Below, piece after piece: positions 12,901 to 24,900 of a DNA stretch of 45,332 nt. Source of the stretch: Acidobacteriota bacterium (GTDB lineage Bacteria > Acidobacteriota > Holophagae > Acanthopleuribacterales > Acanthopleuribacteraceae). The stretch spans positions 1 through 45,332 of the forward strand of contig JASJCB010000033.1 in NCBI GenBank assembly GCA_030066195.1. The letters run 5' to 3'. Numbering within the stretch: position 1 is the stretch's first letter; the number at the start of each line of letters is the position of its first letter. A program made the translations under genes and the position numbers. The notes beneath the pieces were generated by a model. It was not told the origin of the DNA, ran no database searches, and worked only from the letters and a program-made list of their open reading frames with translations.

Positions 12901-15900
12901 AACGCTTGCTCGCCGCTTCAACACACTCATGGCAGGCCTTGGAACCAATCCGGATCTTGCCTGGTCCCGCCTGCCCCTGCTGGATGAAAGCGAACGCCGC
13001 GCCCTTTTGGTGGACCGCAACCAAAGCGAAATGCCGTTCCCCGGGACAACCATCCACCAATTGATCCTGGAACAAGCGCAACGCACGCCGGAGCGCACCG
13101 CGATTATCTTCGCCGGCACGGTTTGGACCTATCGCGACCTTGCCCGGCGTATCGGAAGCCTGGCCGCTCATCTGAGAAGCCTGGGCGTGACAAGCGAAGA
13201 ACCCGTCGGCGTCTGCCTGGATCGCGGCCCTGATCTGGTCGCCGCTCTTCTGGCCGTCCTGACCGCGGGCGGCGCCTACATGCCGCTGGACCCGGACTTC
13301 CCGGCCGAACGACTCTCCGGCATGCTTGCCGATGCGGGGGCCAAGTTGGTGCTTACTCAAGAGGGGCGCGAACCCGGCGGCAACGCCCAACCCGTCTACC
13401 TGAACCAGGCCGCCGATACCGAAGAAACGGAACTACCGCCGGGGGATGCCGACCGCCTGGCCTATATCATCTATACCTCAGGCTCCACCGGCAAACCCAA
13501 GGGCGTGCAGGTAACCCACCGCGCGGCGGTCAACTTCCTCACCTCCATGCAACTGGCTCCCGGTCTGGATGAAAACGCCGCCCTTCTGGCCGTAACCACG
13601 GTCAGTTTCGACATCGCCGCCCTGGAACTCTATCTTCCCCTGATGTGCGGCGCCCGCCTGATCCCTGCAACCCGCGAGCAGGCCGCCGACGGCAAACGAC
13701 TGGCCCAACTGCTGCGTCGCTACGAGGTAACCCACATGCAAGCCACCCCGGCAACCTGGCATCTGCTGGAAACAAGCGGCGAGGATTACGGCCGGGGCCT
13801 GAACATCATCTGCGGCGGCGAGGCGATGCCGGGTGAACTGGCCGCGCAACTGTTGAGACGAGGGCTTGCGATATGGAACCTCTACGGTCCTACCGAAACC
13901 ACTATCTGGTCCTCGGCCCGGCACATAAAAACAGCAGTTCCGAAAGGTAACGAACCGATCGGCGGTCCCATTGCCAACACTACATTATATGTATTGGACG
14001 AACACCTGGAACCCGTTCCCGTCGGCGTACCGGGCGAACTCTACATCGGCGGCGCGGGCCTGGCCAGGGGTTATCGTAACCGCACCGCGCTGACCGCCGA
14101 GAAGTTCGTGCCCGATGCCTTCGGCAACCCGGGCGCCCGCCTCTACCGCACCGGCGACCTGGTTCGCCTGTGCAATGAAACCAAACGGACGGGCGCGGCA
14201 ATTGCTTTCCTGGGCCGGGTCGATCACCAGGTCAAGTTGCGCGGTTTCCGCATCGAGTTGGGCGAGATCGAATCGGCGCTCGCCGACCAGGCAGGCGTTG
14301 ACCGCGCCGTGGTCACCGCCAAAGATCGCGAGGACGGCGATAAACAACTGGTGGCCTACGTGGTGCCGCGACGCGAGGAAAGTTCGGGCGATGCCGACCA
14401 GGTGGCGCAGTGGGCCGAATTGTGGACCGACGCCTACACCGCCGAGAATACGTTCACTGACGCCACGCTGAACCTGAGCGGCTGGAAGGACAGCTATTCC
14501 GGCGCGCCGGTCCCGGAACCCGAAATGCGCGAGTGGGTGGAACACCGCGTGGCGCGCATCATGGAAGGCAAACCCGAACGCGTCCTGGAAATAGGCTGCG
14601 GCACCGGCATGCTGCTCTTCCGCATCGCGCCGAAATGCATCCACTATACCGGCACCGATGTCTCGTCCGCCGCCCTGCGTTACATCCAGGGTAATCTGGC
14701 CGAGTTGGATCTGGATGAAAAACGCGTCAGCCTACTTCACGGCCCGGCCGATCGCTTGAACATCGCGGATCATATTTACGACACCGCCGTGTTGAACTCT
14801 GTCGTTCAATACTTCCCCGACGCGACCTACCTGGCGAAGGTGCTGTCCCGGGTCGCCGACCACGTGGCTCCCGGCGGTCGCATCTTTGTCGGCGATGTGC
14901 GCAACCTGGCGCTGCTGGAAGGTTTTCATGCAAGCATCGCTCGATTCAAGGAACCCGACCTGTCGGACGAACGACTTGCCGCCAGGGCACGTGCGGCCGT
15001 TCGCGATGAAAGCGAACTGCTGCTGCATCCGGCCTTCTTCACGCGATTGGATCTCCCGCGCCTGAAAGCGGTGAGTATCCGCATCGAGCCGGGCCGCGCC
15101 CAAAACGAACTGACTCGATTTCGCTATGACGCCGTCCTCTACCTGGATAAGGCCCCGGCAACATGTACTTCCCATATCGAATACGATTGGTTCGACGACC
15201 ACCTGAACCCGGATCTGCTTTTCGGCCTGGGCATGGAACACCGCGGCGCCGCCGTCATCACCCGTATTCCCAATGCCCGCCTGACCGCAACGGCCACCCT
15301 GATTGACCGCATGGCAGGACGAACGCCGGCTGAGCGCATCTCGGTAGACCCGGAAAGCCTCTACGCCTCGGCCTTCGGTGATCGGCTGGACCTGGTTCCC
15401 AGCGACGACCCCACCTGTTTCGACATGTTCCTACGCGACGAGAACGGCGCTCTGTCGTCCTACAACCCGCCTCCTGTCGAGCGAACCGCCAACGACCCCG
15501 GCATGTCCCGACTGTTCCGAACCCTGGTTCCGCAACTGCGCGAAGGTTTAAAACAGCGTTTGCCCGATTACATGGTGCCTACAGCTTATGTCTTCCTGGA
15601 TGAATTGCCGCTGACGCCCAACGCAAAGGTAGACCGCCGGCGCCTGCCCGAGCCCGATCGAGAAATAAGCGAAACCGCCTACCTGGCCCCACGCACGCCC
15701 ACCGAGGAAAAGCTGGCCGCAATCTGGGCCGAGGTTCTGGGACTGGAGCGCGTGGGCGTCACCGCTGATTTCTTCTCATTAGGCGGCCACTCCCTTTCGG
15801 CCACAAGAGTCACGGCCGCCGTTGCCCGCGACCTCGGCATCGATTTACCCGTCCGCGCACTCTTCGAGGCGCCCACCATCGCGGCGCTGGCCCGGCAACT

Positions 15901-18900
15901 GGACAGCGCCGAAGCTGAAACTCGGCACCGTCTCCCGCTTGTCCCGGTGTCCCGAAAGGAACCCTTGCCGCTATCCTTTGCACAACAGCGCCTGTGGTTT
16001 CTCGACAAACTGGAGGGACCGTCAGCTACCTATAACATGACCACCGCCCTGCGCCTGGCAGGACCGCTTGACATCGCCGTCTTGGAACTGGCTCTCGATG
16101 CCCTGGCCGCCCGCCACGAGGCCCTGCGCACCAGCTTCCCGGATCACGACGGCGACCCGATTCAACATGTGGCCGACCAACCGGACATCGCCGTTCGGGT
16201 GATACAAACACCTGAAAGCGAGGTTCGCCGCCTGGCCGCGAGCGAGGCCGCACGGCCCTTCGACCTTGCCGTTTCACCCCTGTTGCGCGCCATGTTGCTG
16301 CGTTTGCAAACAGATCGCCATATCCTGCTGCTGACGCTACACCACATCATCACCGACGGCTGGTCTCAGGCCGTGCTTACCCGCGAACTGACCGCCTTGT
16401 ACCGCGCCCTTTTGTACAACACCGATGCTCACCTGCAGCCGCTTCCCGTTCAGTACCCTGACTTCGCCGCGTGGCAACGCTCGTTCCTGGACGGCGACGA
16501 GCTGGAGCGACAGTTGCGTTTCTGGCGCGATCACCTGGAAGATGCCCCGGAACTGCTGACCCTGCCTACAGACCGACCGCGCCCCGCCGTCATGAGCACG
16601 CGTGGCGCCGAAATTCATTTTCAGTGGGAACCGGACCTGGCTGCCGACCTGAACCGCCTTGCTCAAGCAACCGGCGCCTCCCTGTTCATGACGCTGCTCT
16701 CGGGTTTCCAACTGCTGTTGGCCCGATACAGCGGTCAGGACGATGTGGTGACGGGGGTGCCGATTGCCAACAGAAATCGGAAGGAAATCGAGGGCGTGGT
16801 GGGGTTTTTCGTCAATACTCTGCCGCTACGCACGTCATTTACGGATACCGAATCCTTCCGCGACCTGTTGACGCGCATCCGCACCGCGACGCTTACCGCC
16901 TATGAGCACCAGGACATTCCCTTCGAGAAACTGGTCGACGCCCTGCAACCCAAGCGGGACCTGAGCCACGCCCCCATCTTCCAAGTAAGCCTGGTAGTAC
17001 AGAACGTACCCATGGGGGCCGAACCGCTGCCCGGCGTGGCCGTCAAACCGCTGTCGATGGAGGGCGTCACCGCCAAGGTGGACCTCAGTTTGATCGTACA
17101 ATCGAACGCCGAAACCTTGCCGTCCACCGTCCAGTATAACCGTGACCTGTTCGACCCGGAAACCATTCAGGCCATGGTGCGACACCTGCAAAACCTGTTG
17201 CAAACCGCCGTGCGGGAACCGGACCGCGCCCTTGCCGACATCACCGTGCTGGACGAGGGCGAGCGGCGCATCATGCTGGAGGATTGGAACCGGACCGAAG
17301 CCTCTTTCAGCCGTGACCTGGGCCTACATCACCTGGTGTGGCGTTGGGCCGAGGACCAACCAAACGCGGAAGCCCTGAACTTCGACGGCCGCACCATGAA
17401 CTACGGCGAACTGCGCGCCCGCGCCAACCGAATCGCGACGGACCTGGCTGAACGCGGCATCGGCCCTGAAGACATCGTGGGCCTGGCTTGTCCCCGCTCC
17501 CTGGAGGCCCTGGTCGCCATGTTGGGCATTCTCACCAGCGGCGCCGCCTACCTGCCCCTGGATCCCTCCTATCCCGCCGAACGTTTGCGGTTCATGATCG
17601 AAGACGCCGCCCCGCGCCTCATTCTGGCCATGCCGGGGCAAGGTCAGCCGGAGGTCGGCGACAAGGCGACCGTCATTCCGGTAACTATCGATCAACCCTG
17701 CGAACCGAACTCACCGCCCCAAGTTCCCTTCGATGCCGCAAATCCGGCCTATGTCATCTACACTTCCGGCTCTACCGGCCTGCCCAAGGGCGTGGTGGCG
17801 CCGCACCGTTGCGCCGTCAATACCATCGAAGACCACATTCACTTATATGAGACCAAACCGGGCGATCGCGTGCTGTTCTTCGTCTCGTTCAGTTTCGACG
17901 CCTCCGTGGCGCATATCTTCACGGCTCTAGGGGCGGGCGCCGCGCTCTATATGCCCTCCGGCAGCGGTATGGCGTTGACCGATTCCCTGGCCGGCTACAT
18001 GGCCCGTCACCGGATCACCCACGGCAGTTTCCCCGCGCCCGTGCTGGCCGCACTGCCCGACGATCCCCAACCTCACCTGCGTCTGCTGACCGCCGGCGGC
18101 GAAGCCTGCACCGGCGAACTGGTGGAACGGTGGGGCGCCGATCGACAGCTGGTCAACTGCTACGGGCCCACCGAGGCGGGTATTGCGGCCACCCAACATT
18201 TCTGCAGGGCCGGCGAAGGCGACCCGCCCATCGGCAAACCTATCAACAATGCGCATGCCTATATCGTCGATCGTTACGGCCGGCCCGTGCCGGCGGGCGT
18301 GGCCGGTGAATTATGGATCGGCGGAGCGGGCGTGACCCGGGGTTACCTGGGACGCTTCGCGGCGACCGCCGAAAAGTTCATCCCCGATCCCTTCGGTAAA
18401 GAACCCGGCGGCAGACTTTACCGTAGCGGCGATCTTTGCCGCTACGAACGCAACGGCAATATTCGCTTCATCGGGCGCATGGACCACCAGATCAAAATAC
18501 GCGGCTTCCGCGTGGAGTTGGGCGAGATCGAAGCGGCCCTGACCGATCTACCGACGGTCAAGGAAGCGGTGGTCCTGCTGCAGCAAGATCCCCTCGGCCG
18601 CAAACAACTGATCGGTTTTGTCACCACAAATCAGCCCGCCGAGGCCGCAACGTTGCGCAACCAATTGAGCGACCGCCTGCCGGAACATATGGTGCCTGCC
18701 GTCCTGCGCGTTTTGGACGCCTTCCCGCTCACGCCCAACGGCAAAACAGACCGCAAGGCGCTCTCCCGACTCTCGGTAGAGCCTGAAGAGGAAACCGGCC
18801 GAACCGTCGAGAGCTACATAGAGCCGCGTACCGAAAACGAGCGCCTGTTGGCCGGCATCTGGGCCGAGGTTCTGGGCCGCGAGACGGTGAGCATCGACGC

Positions 18901-21900
18901 CAACTTCTTTGAACTGGGCGGCGATTCCATTCTCAGCATCCAGGTCATAGCCCGCGCCCGCAAGGCGGGCCTGGCCCTGAGCCCCAAGCAACTCTTCGAA
19001 AACCAGACCATCGCCGGGCTGGCCTCCGTTGCCGGCCGGGAAGTCGTCGCAACCGCAGAGCAGGGGCCCGTCGTCGGCCCGACGCCGTTGCTGCCCATTC
19101 AGCACTGGTTCCTGGAGCTGGACCTGCCCAACCGCAACCACTTCAACCAGTCGATCCTGCTCACCGCACCCAACGACCTGGACGAGGAAGCCATGGCCGA
19201 AGCGGTGGATCTGCTGCAAAGCCGGCACGACGCCCTGCGCCTGCGCCTGATCGACGGCAAGGCCGTCCTGGAAGATCCCGCCAGGGTTCCCAACGGCTTC
19301 AGCCGCGAAACCTTCAGTGGTCCCACGGCGGATCTATTGGCGCGCTACACGGTCGTGCAAACAAGCCTGGACCTGGAACACGGCCCGCTCTTCCGCACCG
19401 TCTGGTTCCAAGCCGAGAACGCCGGCGAGGGCCGCTTACTGCTGGTCGCCCATCACCTGGTCGTGGACGGCGTCTCCTGGCGCATCCTTCTGGACGACCT
19501 GCAAGACACCTATCGCCGCCTGGTCCAAGGCAAGCCGCCCGCTTTACCGCCCAAAACCAGTTCCGTACGCGATCACGCCGAGCGCCTTCAAGAACACGCC
19601 GAGCGACTCATCGATGAATTGCCCCTGTGGACCACGGCCGCGCATAAAGCGGCGCCTGCCCTTCCCCCGGACCATCCCGACGGTCTCGACCAAAACCTGG
19701 CCGGCAACACCGGTCGGCTGGTCCGACTGTTAGCGCCCGAACAAACGGAAGCCCTGCTGTCCCGGGTAAACACTGCCTACCGAACCCGCATCGACGATGT
19801 ACTGCTCACCGCCCTGGCCCTTGCCTTTGCTCGCGAACAAGGCGTCGGTCCCTTACTCGTAGAACTGGAAGGTCACGGCCGTGAACAGCTCTTCGGCGAT
19901 GATATCGATCTCACCCGCACGGTCGGCTGGTTCACCGCCGCACGGCCTTTAATCCTCGGGAATGTTCAGGACGACCCCGGCCGCACCCTGTGCGCCGTCA
20001 AGGAAAGCATTCGCGCTGTACCCAATCGCGGCATGGGTTACGGCATGCTGCGTTATCTACACCCCGATCCCGATGTCCGCCGACAACTCGCCGAACAACC
20101 CCATCCCCAACTGGTCTTCAACTACCTGGGCCAAACCGGCGGCACACTCGGCAACACGCCCCTGTGGCGACCTGCCGGCGAATCCGGCGGCCCGGTTCAC
20201 GACCCCGGCTTCCGCCGCCGGCATTTCTTCGATGTCAGCGCCATCGTGACAGGCGGCCGCTTACAAGTGAACTGGACCTTTTGCCCGGACCTGCACGAGG
20301 AAGCAACCGTCAACGCCCTGGCCGATGCCTACCAGTCGGCCCTGTTGGAACTGATCGAACACTGCACCACACCGGGTGTTCGGGGCGTCACCCCGTCCGA
20401 CTTCCCCCTTGCCGCTTTGAGCCGGCCCGCCCTGGACCGCCTGACCCACGGCATCGATGTCGAGGACATCTACCCGTTATCGCCCATGCAGGAAGGCATG
20501 CTCTACCACACCCTGGCCGATCGCGGCAGCGGTCTCTACGTGGAGCAAACCCGGGGCATCCTACCCGAGGGCCTGGACATCGCGGCCTTCGGCGCGGCCT
20601 GGCGACAGATGCTTCACCGCCACACCATCCTGCGCACCTCCTTCCACATCGACCGGCTGGAACGCCCGCTGCAAATGGTGCATCGCCGGGCGGACCTGCC
20701 GTTCACGGTACACGATTGGGAAAACGCTGAAAATTTCCAAGCCGAACTGGACGCCTTCATGAAGGCGCAACGCCTGCAAGGTTTCGACCCGACCCGAGCG
20801 CCCTTGCTGAGACTCGACCTGTTTCGCCCGGCCGACGGCCGCACGGCCATGCTGTGGGCGCACCACCACCTGCTGCTGGACGGCTGGTCCATGCCGCATA
20901 TCTTCCGTGAAGTGATGACCGTCTACAACGGCCTGATGAGCGACAAGCCGGTCGCGCTGCCCAAACCGAAACCCTTCCGCGACTACATCGCCTGGCTGGA
21001 ATCCCGCGACCACGCCGAGGCTGAACGCTACTGGCGTCGCACCCTGACCGGTTTCCAGGCAACCACGCTGCTGCCGGGAGACCGTCGCGGCAACAAGCGC
21101 ACGCCCGGCCCGGACCCGCTGGTGGAACAACTGCTCTCACCCGAAACTGCCGCTGCCGTGGACAAGCTTGTCAAATCGGAGCGCCTGACCCTGAACACGC
21201 TCATCCAAGCGGCCTGGGGTCAACTCCTGGCCCGATACGGACGCTGTGATGATGTTGTCTTCGGCTCCGTGACCAGCGGTCGACCGGCCGATTTGGACGG
21301 TGTCGAAAGTATGGTCGGCATGTTCATCAACACCCTGCCCGTACGCGTAACCATCGACCCCGACGACACCGTCGTCGCCCTGCTGCATCGCCTTCAAACC
21401 CGGGCTGCCGAGCGCGAGCCCTTCAGCTACAGCCCGTTGGCGCAAATCGGCGCCTGGTCGGAACTTCCGCCGGGGGCGCCGTTATTCGAAAGCCTGGTCA
21501 TTTTCGAGAACTACCCCATCGGTAAAGCGGTAGGCGAACAACGCAACAAGTTGGCTGTCGAGGAACTGCGCGGATTTGAACAGGCCGACAAACCGCTGAC
21601 CCTGGTGGTGCTGCCGGGCGATCGGCCCAAACTGAGAATCACCTGGGAACCCACCCGATTCGACGAAGACGGCTGCCGACGTTTGTTGTCGCAACTGCAA
21701 ACCCTGCTCCATGCCATGGCTGCCGACCCTCATCGGACCGTCGGCAGCTTGTCTTTGACCTCGATGGAGAAAAAAGCCGACATGCTGCGGCAAGCCCGGG
21801 GCCCGTCACAAGCACCGGCGCCGCCGTTGGACCTGCTCTTCACCCAAGCGGCGCGGCGTTTTGCCGAACGAACGGCCCTGATCGCGCACGACGGAACTGA

Positions 21901-24900
21901 TTGGACCTACGCCGAACTGGCCGAAAGGGTAGATCGCCTGGCCGGCGTGTTGGCCGAGCGCGGCATCGGCCCCGAATCCGTGGTCGGCATCCTTGCCGAA
22001 CGCGGTCCCGGCCAGGTGGTGTCCATCCTGGCGACCTGGCGGGTGGGCGCGGCCTATCTGCCGCTGACACCGTCGCTTCCCGATCTGCGTCTGGAAACCA
22101 TGGTCAAACGAGCGGGCGCCCGTTTGATCCTCGCGGAACCTGGCCAGGAGCGCCGATTCGAGGTTGAAACCCTGACTGTCGATACGGCATGGTCCTGGCG
22201 AGCGGAACCGCCGCCGACCAACGATGACGGGGCGCGACTCGCTTATATCATGTTCACTTCCGGCTCTACCGGCGAACCCAAGGGCGTGGCCGTAAGCCAG
22301 GGTGCGATTGCCAACCGCATCGCCTGGGCGCGGGCTCGTTACCCCATGGCCCCGGGTGATCGCATGCCCATGCTGGCTTCCTTTGCCTTCGACATCGCGG
22401 TCTGGGAAATCATGGCGCCCCTGCTGACCGGCGCTACGCTGATCCTGCCCAAGCCGGGAATTCAGAAAGACGCCGAGGCCCTGGCTGCTTTCATTGTCGG
22501 GGAGCGGATCACCGATGTCCATTTCGTCCCCTCGCTGATGGCGGCCTGGCTGAACGCGGCCGAGTCAGCGCCCCAACGCATCTACTGCGGTGGCGAAGCC
22601 CTGCCCCACGACCTCTTGACGCGTTTCCGCGAGCGTTTCCCTGCCACCGAACTCCACCACTTCTACGGTCCCACCGAGGCCGCCATCAATGCGACCGCCT
22701 GGGATGCGGGGGCGGAAACCCATGACCGGGGTGTCCTGCTGGGCAAAGCAATCGCCAACTGCGCCGTGTATGTGCTGGACGAAAACCTGGAACCCTGCCC
22801 GACCGGAATGCCGGGCGAGATCTTTATCGGCGGGGTGGCTACCGCCAGGGGTTATGTGGGCAGGCCGGACCTGACCGCGGAACGGTTTATACCGGACCCG
22901 CATGGCGGGGCGGGCGAACGTCTCTACCGCACCGGCGACCTGGGTTCGGTGACGCCGGCCGGTAGCCTGCGCTTCCACGGGCGCACCGATGATCAGTTGA
23001 AACTGCGCGGCTTCCGCGTGGAGCCCGGCGAAATCACCGCCGCTCTCACCGCCCTGGAAAACGTGGATCGAGCGGTCGTCACTGCGCACGGACAAGGCGA
23101 CCGGCAACGACTGATCGCCTATGTGGTAGCCGAGACCTTGGATGCCGAAAACCTGCGCGCACAGCTGGTGCGGAAACTGCCGGATTACATGGTGCCCGCC
23201 GCCTTCATCCGCCTGGACGCCCTGCCGCTGAACGCCAACGGCAAACTGGACCGCAAGGCCCTGCCCAATCCGGATCAACAAACCCGCTCCGTCTACCGGG
23301 CTCCGCGCACGGCGACCCAGGAAACCCTGGCCGGTATCTGGCGCGAACTGTTGGAGGCGGATCGCATCGGCCTGGACGACAACTTCTTCGAACTGGGCGG
23401 CCACAGCCTGACCGTAACCCGCGTGATCTCCCGCGTGCGCGGCGCCCTGGGCGTGGACCTGAAACCCGCCGAGTGCTTCGCCAAACCCACCCTGGCCGCT
23501 TTATCCGCCCTGGTCGAGCAGCGCCTTCAGGGAGACCGGGCCTACCTGGAACCCATCACACCCGCGCCGGCCGAGGTGGACCTGCCGCTGTCCTACGCCC
23601 AGGAACAACTGTGGTTCCTGGACCGCTACCAACAAGCGGGCGCGGCCTACAACATGCCGTTTGCCTTCCGCCTGCGCGGCCCCCTGGACCGCAAGGCGCT
23701 CGCCTCTGCCTTCCGGGCCCTCACGCAGCGTCACCACATCCTGCGCACCCGCTTTGACGAGATCGACGGCCGTCCCGTCCAACGCATCGGCGAACCGGTC
23801 CAAATGACAATAACGGATTTGCTTGGACAAGCCGTGGATATTGATGCGCTGACGGCCGAGGAAACCGGCCGCGCCTTCGACCTGAACGCGGAGGCGCCGA
23901 TCCGAGCCCGCCTGGTCTCATTCGGTGAACAGGACCACGCGCTGTTCTTGACCCTGCACCACATCGCCTCCGACGGCTGGTCGACCGGCGTCATGATGCG
24001 GGAACTGGCGGCCCTGTATGCCGATCCGAAAATACCGTTGCCACCCTTGCCGGTCCAATACGTCGATTTCGCCTGGTGGCAACGCAATCGAATGAACCGG
24101 GAGCACCTGGAAGCTCAGGAAAACTGGTGGCGGGAACGCCTGAACAACCTGCCCGAAAGACTGGAGCTTCCCATCGACCGGCCCCGGACCCCGGATCGCA
24201 ACTACGCGGGCGCCGCCGAACCGGTAAGGCTGGGCAAACCGCTGACCGCCGCGCTTCACGCCCTGGCTCGCAGAACAGATACCACGCTGTTCATGGTGCT
24301 GCAAACCGCCTTCGCGGTCCTGCTGGGTCGTTACAGCGGCCAAACCGATATCGTGGTGGGCGCGCCGCTCGCGGGCCGCAACCGCGAGGAACTGGAGAAC
24401 CTGATCGGCTTTTTCGTGAACACCGCCGTGGTGCGCAACGATCTGGCTCCTGACGAGGACGGTCTGCCGCCGAGCTTCGAGACCCTGCTGGTGCGAACCC
24501 GCCGGTTCACCCTGGGCATGGCCGCCCACGCCGAGGTTCCCTTCGAACGCATCGTCGCCCGCGTGCGCCCCGACCGCTCGACCGGCGGCAATCCCATCTT
24601 CAGCGTGATGTTCGCCCTGCAAAACACGCCGGATGCGGGCGGCAAACTGGCCGGCCGTGTCACCCTGGAAGCCATTCAACCCGCTCACCGCATCGCCAAG
24701 TTCGAACTGCTGCTCAACCTGGGCGAGGGACCGGAAGGTCTGGCGGGCAGCCTGGAGTACAGCACGGCCCTGTTCGATCGCGGGCGCATCAGCCGAATGG
24801 TAACGCACCTGCAACAATTACTTAATGCCGTCACCGCCGACAGCACCCGACCCTGGTCCCGACTCCCCCTGATGGACGCGGACGAACGCCGAACCGTCCT

